DNA of 64,000 nt, taken from assembly GCA_963682025.1 (NCBI GenBank), contig OY821519.1, positions 70,236,025 to 70,300,024 of the forward strand, given 5' to 3'. This document shows, one piece after another, positions 33,382-44,755 of the stretch; the stretch's first letter is position 1, and every line of letters begins with the position of its first letter. This DNA is from Cordilura impudica. Lineage: Eukaryota > Arthropoda > Insecta > Diptera > Scathophagidae. Below the pieces are notes generated by a model. It was given only the letters and a program-made list of their open reading frames with translations, did not search any database and had not been told where the DNA came from. A program made the translations under genes and the position numbers.

Positions 33382-33609
33382 TTGCCTTTGAGTTTGTACG
33401 GATATTTCGAAAATATAATTTGGTTATCACAACAGAATAAATGTGGGACTATCAAAATTCGGTTGGCTATAAATACGATTGTCACAACGATAACTCTTAA
33501 AACAGTGCTACCACGTTTAAAGCAACTCAGAGAAATCGAGGCAATCACAAAACCCGACAACTGGATGTCAAGTCTAACTTTAAAAAAAATTAAATTATCG
33601 CGTCTATAA
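33382..33609 (+). CDS. Possible host exon, unrecognised (76 codons)
   Basis: The frame is open directly after TTAAATATCAG, which could serve as a splice acceptor. It encodes a basic peptide (LPLSLYGYFENIIWLSQQNK..., KPDNWMSSLTLKKIKLSRL) and has higher GC than its surroundings. It lies in one of the few stretches without recognisable transposon sequence. There is no ATG at the start, no known domain and no clear donor. It could equally be an unrecognised repeat. Confidence 0.25.
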   Translation: MPLSLYGYFENIIWLSQQNKCGTIKIRLAINTIVTTITLKTVLPRLKQLREIEAITKPDNWMSSLTLKKIKLSRL

Positions 33610-33704
33610 TCAGTTGCTTTCATTATTTCTATTGTAAATTAATTAGAACTAATGTTGCAGTTAATTTTCTTTTTTTTATCTAATTTTTTCTAATATTTGT
33701 TCAG

Positions 33705-33773
33705 ACACCTGACAATCGTCTGGCCCAAGTTCATTACTTTCCACTAGACAACACTGTCGACGAAAAGATATAA
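33705..33773 (+). CDS. Possible terminal exon (23 codons)
   Basis: A pyrimidine-rich tract with CTAAT words (33670-33700) ends in TTCAG at 33704. From the next base 22 codons are open to TAA at 33771 (TPDNRLAQVHYFPLDNTVDE then KI). GC content is clearly above the local background. A3-prime-UTR-like region with AATAAATAAATAAA follows near 33805. The gene is not recognised and the exon is too short to be secure. Confidence 0.3.
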   Translation, partial: TPDNRLAQVHYFPLDNTVDEKI

Positions 33774-33784
33774 AACAAAATATC

Positions 33785-34563
33785 AAAAAAAAAAAAAAAA
33801 CAAAACAAATAAATAAATAAAAGAGCACCAGAGAGATCTCCTAACGTGCAATACTAACAACAAAACGAAAAATATATAAAATATATCTATTTAAGAGAAT
33901 CTTCACTAATACCAAAAAAAAAATCTAACAATAATTCAGATACTTTGAAAAACACACAGCCAATCTCATGCACACGAGTACATGTTTGCAAGAATGTAAC
34001 ATTGAACCAACCAGTTGAGACAAGACACATTATACGGACTTTGGGTATCTCTGTCTGAGACCAGTTGCTGTCTCACCATACCGCATTCCAACAAGGTCTA
34101 AAGTCATTTCATTCACAACTTTTTTTTTTAAGATTTCTTTGTCGAAAAGTGCTATGGCCATTGTGTGTACATACTTTTCTGAATGATTGTTGATATTACT
34201 ATGTCAGTGTATCCAAATGTTTGTATGTATGTACGAGTATATGCAATTGTATTTATGATTACGATTGTTGTGGCTGGTCTATTTTGTAAGTGTTTCAAAA
34301 ACTCTCTATATTGCTTACAAATAACAATTGATTGAAGATCGATTGCATTTGTGCTCGATTATATAGGCAGTCAACCAGCTGTCAGGCCTTCGAAATAATT
34401 AAATCTATATGAAATTTAATATGTTTAAGGGGAGCCTCAACTTTAGAAAATCGATTTTTTCTAACTAAAATTAGTAGCAAGAGTCAATAGAAACAACATG
34501 GTAAAGTTTGAGATCTAAATGTTGAAAGATATTAAAGTTATTGATTATCGAATTCAGTAGCAG
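33785..34563. other. Unassigned sequence, UTR-like
   Basis: Non-coding, with an A-rich tract, AATAAATAAATAAA, short TATGTATG runs and a GC-richer block at 34010-34110. No transposon match is recognised within the window. It could be 3' untranslated or intergenic host sequence. Confidence 0.4.
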
Positions 34564-34644
34564 TGCTGCTAACTTTTTTTAAGCAAAAAGCACAAAACAG
34601 TGGCTCTAAAAGCGCTAAATTTAATTAAACGAAAAGAGCTAAAA
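34564..34644 (+). mobile_element. hAT-like terminal remnant
   Basis: CAGTGCTGCTAACTTTTTTT at about 34561-34580 followed by AAAAGCGCTAAATTT resembles the CAGTG(T/C)TGCC-type hAT end at 14549 and the AGCGCTAAA words near 3700 and 54520. It is cut by mini-me copy C. Confidence 0.35.
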
Positions 34645-34956
34645 ACCAATACGAAATTATAGTCGGTCTAGAGTCTAGACTGTCTATATGAGGTTATAAA
34701 AAGGGTTTTAGGTCCCAACTAAGCAGATAGAGGTAATAAGCATACACCACATTTGTGTGTCATTGTTATAAATTTGTTGCCTGCCGATATGAAAAACATC
34801 ATATCGGATGGACTGATCATGATATTTGGTGAAGTCTCTTATTTTTCGAAATAACACACACAAACCAACTTGTTGAAAAATCTGAGCAATACTTTTGTTT
34901 TTAGTTCAATTTAAGTGAAGATCGGTGATCAACGTTATATGGGGACTATAACTAAC

Positions 34957-37900
34957 AATTCTGTAGTTTTCTGGAATAACCGCGTATGTCCATTTTTGTC
35001 AGTTTTGAGTTAACGATGCCAATTATATTAATTTTTAACGTTCTTTTTTTTTTTTTTTTTAATTAATTAATTAATTATTTATTTGAAGAATGCAGTACAA
35101 CAAGAAATAGATCTTATTAATATTAGTACTGGGGAGATAAAGTTAAGACAGAAGGTGTTATTTAATTTAACACAAAATAAAAAAGCATAATATTATATGA
35201 CATAATTAAAGAATAATTTTAATAATTTAAGTTTTTTAAAAAAAATAATTTTGTTCAAAATTGATAGGTAGTCACACATAAATATTTATTTTAAATAAAT
35301 GAAGAAAAAAAATTTTTTTTTTTAAAATGAGAAAGAAAAAAAATTTAAGTGCAACACAAAAAATTAAGTTAATCAAAGTGGCGAAATATTGCTGTTTTAA
35401 AGAGCTTTGCATTGCTAATGGTTTGTATATTATGAGGTAGTTGTTCCAAAGTTTTATAGTTTCTACAAAAAAATGTCTTTAAGATATTTGTTTTTGATAC
35501 CGAATTGAGTTTATTTTATTCCCTCTTTTAGATCGGGAAATTTGTAGCCTTTTGTAAAGATAATCTGGTTGCTTTGTGTTAACTATTTTGTGCAGAAATA
35601 TTAGAGTTCGGCATTTTAGCAGATTTTCGAATGAAACATTGTTTATACGCTTTGAAAACTGCGAGATTTCATCAAATCTTCTACGTCCAAATATGTATCT
35701 GGCAACATTGTTATAAGTTACTTTTAGCTTTTGTTTGCTTATAGAATCACAACTGGCAAATAGCTCACATCCATATAGAAGTGTCGGCAGTATATAGGTT
35801 TTGGAGCATGGGAATATTTAATGGTGTAAAATATTGAGTCATCCACAGAGTTTTCAGCATACCATGCGTTTTACCACAGGCAGCATTTACATGATCAGAC
35901 CACTTATGTTTTTTGTTAAAAATTATCCCGAGGTTCTTGGCAGTTTCAGTAACCTCAATAGTTGAGTTATCTAAAAGTAGTGGTGGCAGAGTGGTAGGTA
36001 GAATGTCGGAGCTTCCAATAATCATTGCTTTTGACTTTTTCGCGTTTAAACAAAACCCATTGGCTGATGCCCATCTAGATACTTTTTTGAGGTCTTCATT
36101 AATTTTTCTTATGCAGTTTATGGCATCCGACTGCATACAACTGATGTAAAGCTGCACATCATCTGCATACATTTGTATTTTACAATTTACAATGGAATAC
36201 AAAAGTGGACCACGCTTAATTAGTAAAGTGTTTGATATCTCAATGCCATTGTAAACAGATTGACTTCTACCATTAAGATATGTGCCAATAAGCTTTGTAG
36301 CGGTAGGTGAAAAACTGCACATATTTTTAAGCTTAAAGCTGTGTCGAAAGCTTTAGAATGATCCAGAAGAACCAAAAATGACATCATCTTGTTATCTAAT
36401 TTAGTTCTTATCTCCTCTGAGACATTAACAAGAGCAGAGATACAACTGTGCTTTGGCCTAAATCCTGATTGCCTATCAGTTAGAAGTTTGTTTCATAAAG
36501 ATGTTGGCATATCTGTGCATGAATTAAGCGTTCGAAGACCTTCGATAAGAATGGCAATATTGATATACGCCTATAGCTCTTATCTTGTTTAGGAACTGGA
36601 ATTATTTTCGCATGTTTCCACATTGACGGAAAAGTTGATGTGGTTATTATTGTATTAAAAAGGTGTGTTATGTGCGGCAGTATGTAACTTAGGATTAATG
36701 TTATAAATTTAGGGTGGACTTAATATTTAAAACAAATTTTAAGACATCTATATGGGTAATATTTTTGAATTCGAAGCACATCGTGTGTAGATTGTTTGGG
36801 ACATTATTATTTGTTGTACTTGAAGAGTTGTAGAAGTTTTCATCAATATCTGGCATTGGTATATTGGCAAAATGAGAATTTAACTCATTTACATTAATTG
36901 TGTTGTCAGTTGCTATAGCATTATTACTGAGAGCCATGTTAGGTATTTCTCTCCATTTTTTCTTAGAACAGATAGCTGTCTTAAACTTGTCATCGAAGTA
37001 TTGTGTCTTTGCAGTTCGTATCTTAAAATTCACTTGAGATCTACAGGATTTGAAAATAGTATGAAGTTCGGTCGTTTTAAATCTTTTCCAACGCTCATAT
37101 GCTAAATTTCTCTTATCCATTAAGGACTTAATTCCTGGTGAAAACCATGGTTTTTCACTCTTAAGTTTCTTTGTTTTCACCAAGACAAATTTATTGTATA
37201 AGCTTTCAATATTACTTTGCAAAAAATTTGTTTGATCATCAACGTAAGGCATATAAAATATTTGGTTCAGATTCATTGTAGCAAGTTCAGTTTTCGTTGA
37301 TAGAGAATCAATATTTTTAAAATCTCTAAAAGTTGCCGTTTGGTCTTGGACTGGATATTTAAAGTCGTATGATGTGTTCTTTACATGTGTTCAATTTTTT
37401 TTTTTTAATATTGACCATTTCAGAGACTTTTCTTTAAATAACGACGTAACTTAAATGTTTATTAAATTAATTTGCAGCACTAACAACGTATGTCAACCTA
37501 CGTTTGATCGCTGACAAATTATTTTCTCAGAAAACAATATATAGTGACATACGTTGCTATTGATGAAAAAAATTAAAAATAATTTTGGATTAGTTTTCAG
37601 TTTATAACCACTTGTAAAAACTTGTTTATTTCTGTTATTTTTTGTCACTATTATTCTTGATACGTTGTTATATTCTCATCCTAAGTCCCGTTAACTTTTT
37701 GTTGACGAACAAAAAAATCCATTTTTCAAGCAACAACAACTTATGTCTACTTGGGTGGTAGCATTGGTAGTTTCCTTTTTCAAAGAAAACGACGTTTGTC
37801 GACATAAGTTATTTTATCTGCACACACTTTAAGTGTAATTTACATATTGTTTTTTTCGTCCTTCTCCAGGATCCATTCCTCTGAAGATTTTTGACTCAAA

Positions 37901-38060
37901 ATTTTATATGAAGTATTTATTGACCATACCTACAGGACTATAAAATAAAAAGCTCTAAAATCTTTATATCGAGCCCATAATTTCAAATATTACGTTTTTT
38001 GGCTCCCCTGAACATTTTGATTTTATGACATACGCGGTTATTGTAGAAAACCACAGAATT
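34957..38060 (-). mobile_element. TIR element, CTGTGGTTTTCT family, copy 2, interrupted
   Basis: The ends are AATTCTGTAGTTTTCTGGAA and its complement CCACAGAATT at 38060. Compared with copy 1 the body lies in the opposite orientation. It is interrupted at 35047 by a retrotransposon and resumes at 37376. Inverted homology reaches ACAATTCTG at both ends here. Confidence 0.85.
35047..37375 (-). pseudogene. CR1/Jockey-group non-LTR retrotransposon relic
   Basis: The 5'-truncated element is flanked by the target duplication GTTCTTT (35040-35046 and 37376-37382), with its A-rich 3' tail at 35047-35085. The minus strand encodes the segment before the RT (37276-36701: FSPGIKSLMDKRNLAYERWK), then broken RT blocks including LVLLDHSKAFDT (about 36350) and, in 36322-35765, the intact catalytic box QMYADDVQLYIS, NAKKSKAMIIGS and LGIIFNKKHKWSDHV. 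The PQGSxLGP motif is largely deleted. Stops separate the N- and C-terminal parts, so it is inactive. Confidence 0.88.
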
Positions 38061-38694
38061 GTCCTACAGGTTTTATTTTTGGATTACCGATAAATGGATG
38101 TTATAAACATACCCAAACGCAATTTGACCGAGACCTATATAATAATTGGGATATTATGGCAATCTAAGTCGATTTAATAGGGGTCATTTTATGGGGACTA
38201 TGTCTGAACATGCACCGATTTTCATAAGTTCCGCTCTATGATCGATAAAATTTCAAAAATTTCATCAAAAACTATTCGTATTTGACAAACAGACAGACGG
38301 ACGAACGGATGCTAAATCGTCTCAGCAAATGATTCTGAGTCGATCGGTACAATTAAAGGTAGTTCTGGGTCAGATATTTTTGTTAGTAACAAACATCAGC
38401 CAAAACTAACCACTTAGTGGTATAGGGTATAATAATATAAAATACTTGAAAATTTTTTATTAAGTCTGTTAATTTTAAAATAGGTTTTTTTGATTTACTT
38501 TTTTTTTATTAAAGTCTATGGAATTACAAATGTCTTTACAGACTAATGTATTTAGTGTATGAAATACATATAACAAATCAAATAATGACGATTTAATTAT
38601 TTAGATATAGAATAATTTTACGTTTCAAAGATCTTTTATTTTCGAACAAATCCATGATGGGGTAAATTCCATTAAAATGCTCACACAACCGGTT

Positions 38695-40553
38695 CACAGT
38701 GGACCATATTTTGAGAAGGCGGCCAAAAATCATTTTTTTTTACCGATTTTAAAGTTATGTTATCATTTTGAAAGTAAATACTAGTAAACTTTGGGAGCCA
38801 AAAAATTGCGACTCTATCTCAACTATATCACAGCGAACAGGGTCTTCGAAAATGGGCTTTCTCAGTATTTTGCTAAAATTAAAAATTTCTTTGTAAATTT
38901 TTATTTTTGAATGACTGTAACTTTTTTGATTTAAAGGTTTTGAAGTGAAATACATTTTGTGGCTTCCATAATATTAATTTAAAAATGTAAAATCACCGAG
39001 TCATTCAGAAATTTAAAAAAAAAATTTTTAAAAAAGGTCCAAATTTTCCGAAAATCTCCTACTTAATAGAGCATAACTCCTGCCAGTCAAAAGCAGTCAG
39101 AAAAAAACTTGCACTCTTCTATAGTCCGAACCCTCCCCTATACTCCTATACCCCATTAAACACCCGCCAGTTTCCGCCCGTGTGCACCAGAACAATTTTT
39201 CTGACCCAAGGTTAGATATTTTCTGCAAAATTTATGAATACAAAAGTTGTCCACTATGTGGTTAGGATATATTAAGTTTGAGGTGATGTTTGTAACTGCC
39301 AAAAATATTGGACCTTTATCCATCTTTTATTATACGGATCGACTCAAAAACACTTTCTGAGTCGATTAAACGATGTCCGACCGTCCGTCTGAGTGTTATG
39401 AATACAAAAGTTGGTCGTACCGGTGCACCGCGGTGTATTTTTTTGCGTGTCGGTAGAGTTGCCAGGAGTTGTTATATACTTATAAAAAAGGGTTGAGATA
39501 TAATGCGCTTAATTGTTACAGGTACATTTACATAGGTATCTTTCAAAAACATTAATGGTCTGAATTAGAGTTATATAGTTTAAATGCCTGACAAAATGGG
39601 AAAAATTTTAAATAACAGGTAAATGCTACCAATAGGAGATCTATCTGAAGAAGCGCAAGAAAAAAGGAACAAAGACTACAGATTCTTTCGCGAGCACAAC
39701 ACAAGGAAAATGTCCAGATGTTGTACTGAAGACCTTATCACTATATTGTTGTGCACTTCAGATCCATATATGTCCAACATTCGTCAAAAATGGAAAACTA
39801 CCTCTATTGAATTAGACGAAGAAGCTAAACAACTTCTAGAAGATGAAAATCAAGGCTATTTAGAACAAATTTTTACTAAAATTGGTTGATTTAAAGTACT
39901 TTTTCATTACACTAACAATAAGTTACACTTTTTTTTATATAGTTAAAAAATTTTCTTGATTTAAAAATTTATATATTTTGTAAATTTACGATAAAAATTG
40001 TTATATTTCATAAATTTACCATAAAAATTGATATAGAAATATTTAAAAAGACAATAAAAAAAAATTTAACTAAAGCAAAAACATACGAGTTTTTCATTGA
40101 AACTTCTCTATCTTGAACCAATATAAGGTAACTTTTACGTTCGCTGCTTAATAAATTATATTTTAACTCGGGATCTTTTAAAAAAACAACCTTTGGCCCT
40201 TGTGCACATTAGGACTAAAAAGTTTACGGGGGCCAAAGTTTGGCATTTTCTGAAAAAAATGAACTTAAAAAATTGTTAAAAGTATTAGTTGTAAAATTAA
40301 CTGAAAAAATTAGACATTATATTAAAAAAAACCTTTTTTTACCTTTTAACACTTCACTTTTGTACTAAAATTCAACTACAAATGAAAATGTATTTTAAAC
40401 CCTCCGTAACTTTTTCGGTCGAGAATTACGTTTTATAGCAAAACTTAAAGGCTAAAGTCTCACCTACATAACAAAAAAAACCGCATATCAAAATTCCAAT
40501 CCAATCAAAAGTTATAGATTTTTGACCGCCTTCTCGTCAAATGGTCCACTGTA
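38695..40553 (+). mobile_element. Transib element, internally deleted copy
   Basis: The terminal inverted repeats are CACAGTGGACCATATTTTGA inward from 38695 and, from 40553, (T)ACAGTGGACCATTTGACG; both continue into GAGAAGGCGG(C/T)CAAAAATC, giving about 38 bp. Flanks are CGGTT and CGGCG, an imperfect 5-bp duplication. Relative to the copy at 58169 about 1.9 kb is missing at 39618, leaving only the last ~88 codons of the transposase (39623-39889, LSEEAQEKRNKDYRFFRE). It retains five codons (YRFFR region) that the longer copy has lost. Confidence 0.9.
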
Positions 40554-41372
40554 CGGCGAAATGGATCATTATTAGCATAGTTAAATCGAAAATAATTAAT
40601 ATTTAAGTTGAAGTTCTGGTGTTTTGTATTTTTCCACCTGCCATGTGCAACATTACGTTTAACTATTAATAGTTTTATTTTCTGATTGAACCATGCCAGT
40701 TGATTTGCTTTCCTAAATTTGGTTTTTATAGGAACACATAAATCAAATAAATTTTTAACATTATCCTGAATGAAAAACAACTGGTCATTAACATCATCAA
40801 AACTGTAAATTTGGTGAAAACAGATGTTATCTACATGTTGATGTAACGTAGTGTAATTAATATTACGGATGTCACGATAAGTTATAGAGGTATTATCTTT
40901 GATTGCACAGGAATCATATATAAAGTATAAAATATCATAGCTTGAAAATGCGGATGCGGAGAGCTGTTGATATAGTAGAACTTTTACGAGATGATTAACA
41001 AATACTAAGTCAACGAACCAATACTAAGTCAATGAACGAATTTACCGGACTGAGATTTAGCAAAAGCATTGGCTCTATTAACGAGTTGTTAACTCGTAGG
41101 TTATTATTGAAATCACCAACAATGATAATGTCCTCGTACTGTACCGAAATATTTTCGAGAAGTTTAAATACGTACACACTTCCAATCAACAGTTTCCTCT
41201 TATTCTTTGTAGTGACCTCAGGAAACAAGTACTCAATTTCACTTCCAATACTTGTTCTGACTTTCACTATACAGTTTACACCATGCCTAACATATATGGC
41301 GAGTCCGCCACCTTTCGCGTTAGTTTCGACTCCGTTAACTAATTTCCTCCTATCTAAACAAGATAAGTTCAG
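40554..41372 (-). pseudogene. Non-LTR endonuclease/linker fragment
   Basis: The minus strand gives VETNAKGGGLAIYVRHGVN (about 41340-41285) and IIIVGDFNNNLRVN, both endonuclease motifs, then the pre-RT linker TKFRKANQLAWFNQKIKLLI and VKRNVAHGRWK to 40560. The Transib copy cuts the frame at 40553. It abuts the right arm of the inverted duplication head-to-head at 41373 and belongs to a different element from the one in the arm. Confidence 0.8.
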
Positions 41373-41474
41373 ACTATATACTGGTTTTTACTACTTTTAA
41401 TTCAAGATATCAGTCTACTGATAGCACTAAGTACGACTATTATCCCACTAATAGGAATTTTTACAAGAGATATA

Positions 41475-41860
41475 TCTATAATATTAATAGGTAAGGCGAT
41501 TCCTTGTGGCCTATGATTTGTTCCACAGTTTTCTCCCGATTTTGACCAAACGTATCTTATTTGAAAGGTATTTGTTTTTAGCTGTCCATCAGTTTTTCAG
41601 ATTTTGAAATTTTTAAATTTTTTTGGAAATTAATTTAAAATGCATTTAAATTGCTACTGACACATACATAAAACTATATGATGCTAGTTTTGTTTATTAA
41701 ATTTGTTAATGTGTTTGTGAGTTTGTTTTCTTCATTCACAACAATAATTGTAAATAACATTGAAAAATAATTTTTGACATAAACCAAAAAGTGTTGAATT
41801 GTGAATTGGCTAAAATTTCCTAGAGTATGCACTCGAATTTCGAGGGCTGGGATCTGCTAA
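41475..41860 (+). mobile_element. Non-autonomous Helitron H8
   Basis: It starts TCTATAATATTAATAGGT and ends GGGATCTGCTAA, with hairpin CTCGAATTTCGAG, flanked by A (41474) and T (41861). It is the duplicate of H2. Confidence 0.88.
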
Positions 41861-41990
41861 TTAACATTAATGCTGGTAATTTACTAAATGTACCGCTGAA
41901 CAGTGTGAATGATATTGACAATTTGGTAGTGATATGTTCATCAATTTTGCAATCTGCTATTGAACACAGTTCCAAAGAAAATTTTTCAAA

Positions 41991-42358
41991 TATATAATAT
42001 TAATAGGCTAGGCGATTTTTTGTTACCGATGCTTTGTTCTACTGTGTTATCCCGATTTTCACAAAGCATATATTATTTCAAAGGTATTTCGTTTTAGCTG
42101 ATCACCAGATTTACAGATTTTTAAATTTTTTCCTTTATTTTGAGTAAATTGCATTTAAAGTTGCTACTAACACATGCATAAAATTATACATGTGCTATGT
42201 GTGTGTTTATTAAATTTGTTAATGTGTTTGTTAATTCGTTTGCTATCTTCATTAACCATAATAATAAACCAAAAAAGTATTGGTTTGTGAATTTGCTAAG
42301 TTCAGAAATAAAGTTGTCTAGAAATTGCATTCGAATTTCGAGCGCTGAAATCTGCTAG
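41991..42358 (+). mobile_element. Non-autonomous Helitron H9
   Basis: Duplicate of H1. The 5' end reads TATATAATATTAATAGGC; the usual TCT has become TAT. The 3' end is GAAATCTGCTAG followed by T. Confidence 0.85.
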
Positions 42359-42484
42359 TATTTATATTAAACGTTTGCCAAGTCATATTCTTAATCTAAT
42401 AACTCTGAGAATTAATTCTAGAAAAAACGGGATTAGATATAGAATTCTACTTTATAAAGCTCAAATGAAATATTTTAATAATTA

Positions 42485-43030
42485 TTGAGTTTGAAATTAT
42501 TCAGGTTCAAGATCAAATGTTTTTACTTGGAACATTTGTTTCAAAAAATTTATATATATTCTGCATGACAGGTTATACAGCTGTTTCGGAAAGAGTCACC
42601 AGCCCTCATCAGTAACCAAAAGCAGTAGAAAGTTCGTTTGGTTAAAAGTTAAATTCATATATATTTGCTGAAAACAACCAAATGAGAATTCAAGCAAAAG
42701 TTATACTATTTAAGCCTCTTCCAATATAACAAATAGAAAACAACTTTGAAACAAATATGTTTGTATATGAGTACACATTGTATACTACAATACACGTGTT
42801 TGTTTTTGTCTTAAAAAGACAAGAAAAGCAATTTTTTCTTGCTAAACTTACATTTAGCGTAAACGGTGTGCCCTCCGTATTTTTAATTTCATTTTTCTCT
42901 AAAAATAAGAAATCTAATTTTCGATCTTTATAATTAAGTAAAAACATTTGATCTTGAGCCTGAATAATTTCAAACTCAATCATTAAAATTATAAAGATCG
43001 AAAATAAGATTTTTTATTTTTAGAGAAAAT
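42485..43030 (-). mobile_element. Penelope/retrozyme-like insertion (right arm)
   Basis: Duplicate of 18435-19115. It is bordered by ATGAAATATTTTAATAAT (about 42467-42484) and ATGAAATTTTAATAAT (about 43030-43045), a near-identical target duplication in the retrotransposon frame. Inverted copies of TTGAGTTTGAAATTATTCAG are at the two ends. The larger hairpin seen in the left arm is reduced here. Confidence 0.55.
42571..42617 (-). ncRNA. Type I hammerhead ribozyme-like motif (right arm)
   Basis: The reverse complement is the same 47 nt as 18955-19001: stem I GGTTA/TAACC, core CTGATGA and GAAA, palindromic stem III ACAGCTGT and GUA triplet. Stem II is equally weak. Confidence 0.65.
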
Positions 43031-44682
43031 AATGAAATTTTAATAATGTTATTCGTGAACATATTTTTAAGTTTAGAAACTTCAGATGGAATAATTTTGA
43101 TAGTTCTTCTCCTAAGTTTTGGAATATTTCTAAAAATCATCCGAAAGAAGACGAAATGCATTCCAATCCTCAAACTAAATGCTAAGTTGTATGGAAAAAA
43201 TATTCAGAAATCTGAAATACTTGCTCAAAAATTTCTTTCGAGCCACTCTATTTCTACAAATTTGAGTGATTTCAGTACAATTGAGACTGTTTCCACGTCT
43301 ATAAGAATACTGAATAATCAAGATCAGGAATAGATAGTATCTCCAATAAATGCATAAAATCCATGCCTTCAGAAGGTTTAGAAGCCCTTACACGTCTGTA
43401 TAATGGAAGTTTTAGGACGTGTCACTTCTCAATAAGTTGGAAAAAATCTAAAATAATAGCCATTCCCAAACCCAAAATAATAGCCATTCTTAAACTCTAC
43501 TCATAAAGGACAATATTCTTCCCATCCAGCAATTCGGGTTCCGTGCTCAACACAATACTACACAATCTTTAGTAAGAATCAAGAAAATAGTAAAGAAAAA
43601 AATTCAATGATCAAAAATCTACTGGACATAAAATCTGACCTTGTTTCATTTTGGCATTGTGCTTTTATTCATAAGTTATCTCCATTGGATTAGACATTCA
43701 AACAGTAAAAATACTGATGAACATTTTTCCGAAGAAAACAAAATTCTAGCTGTTTGTCCTCAAGGCTCATGTCTTTCTCCTATTCCCTATAATATTTTTA
43801 CTTCGGATTTCCCACCTTTGCCTGGATGTGAATCCTCAGTTTTCGCTAACGATACTGTTATCTTAAGTTCCAGCACTTTGCCCGACGACATATTAAGTAA
43901 TCTACAAAGATCTATTAATATAGGAATTGATTACTTTAAGAAATGGAAAATTTTGGTAAATCCTTCTAAAACCCCAATGTATTAACTTTTCAAGAAAAGA
44001 AAAAATTGTTTCTTACACCTTGGGAGATCAGAGTAAAAAATCTTGGCGTTACACTTGACAGTAAAATGTTATGTAGTGGACACATCAGTTCCATTGCTAA
44101 CAAAATGAAGATTACAACCAGAATCATATACCCATTTGTAAATAGAAAGTCTGATCTGAACATTGAAAATAAACTTTTAATTTTAAAGGTAATTTTTCAT
44201 GCAATCCTATTCTATGCTGCTCCTACATGGCACGACACGGCTGATTGTCATCAAAACCGTTTACAAGTTTGTCAGAATAAGCTTCTGAAAATGTTTCATA
44301 ATTTACCACCATATTTTTCAACATCACGTTTACACTCTCTATCTAATATCCAATTAGTCAAGCATATAATAAATACTGAAACTTTAGTAATAAATGTGCT
44401 AATTCTCCTTATGTCCTTAATAAGTTTCCTTTTAACTACGAATATTACAAGTTATATATATTTTTTTATTCTTAAAAGTTTTTGTAAACATTTTCCTTAA
44501 TATATTAAGTTACTTTTTGAGAAAGTTATCTTACTATGTTCACTTTATATTTAAGTTAGAAATTCTAAGTTATTGTGAATCTAACATAATATTTTAAGCA
44601 ATTAATACATTTGAATTTCAATTAATATTTAAGACATAAACCATCAGCATAAAAAATAATTATAATTTTATTCAAAATTTTC

Positions 44683-44755
44683 TGGAGATGCGGGGCATCG
44701 ATCCCCGTACCTCTCACATGCTAAGCGAGCGCTCTACCATCTGAGCTACATCCCC
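44683..44755 (-). tRNA. tRNA-Ala (anticodon AGC), duplicate
   Basis: The reverse complement is identical over all 73 nt to the gene at 11905-11977, with the same cloverleaf, A and B boxes and a following TTTT. Flanks match the left arm but carry substitutions and small indels, while the gene itself has none. Confidence 0.97.

Larger units (their letters stand above)
34645..38433 (+). mobile_element. mini-me-like element, copy C, carrying two nested insertions
   Basis: The 5' part (ACGAAATTATAGTCGGTCTA to 34956) and 3' part (38061-38433, with GACAGACGGACGAACGGA and CACTTAGTGGTATAGGGTAT) make one divergent mini-me copy. A CTGTGGTTTTCT-family TIR element splits it, and that in turn is split by a retrotransposon. 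Confidence 0.8.
41373..44465 (+). pseudogene. Right-arm non-LTR element with three nested insertions
   Basis: The plus strand reads, around the insertions, NRNFYKRYI (to 41474), NINAGNLLNVPLNSVNDIDN (41861 on), YIKRLPSHILNLITLRINSR (42364 on), then broken RT blocks from 43046: PQGSCLSP (about 43758), SVFANDTVILSS (about 43838), VKNLGVTLDSKM (44030), LNIENKLLILKVIFHAI (44160) and LPPYFSTSRLHSLSN (44305). The first two junctions stay in frame when Helitrons H8 and H9 are ignored, so the Helitrons entered a still-coherent ORF. The RT box is FAND, not FADD. It is inactive. Confidence 0.88.

Noticed and set aside
36389..36592. Plus-strand frames antisense to the retrotransposon at 35.0-37.4 kb
   Set aside because: They are shadows of the minus-strand RT coding region.
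40505..40560. Extension of the retrotransposon reading frame into the Transib terminus
   Set aside because: The last residues of the open frame come from the Transib inverted repeat, not from the retrotransposon.
41333..41400. Reading the two abutting endonuclease fragments at 41373 as one element
   Set aside because: They lie on opposite strands, and the left arm shows the plus-strand element continuing with different sequence; they are two elements meeting head-to-head.
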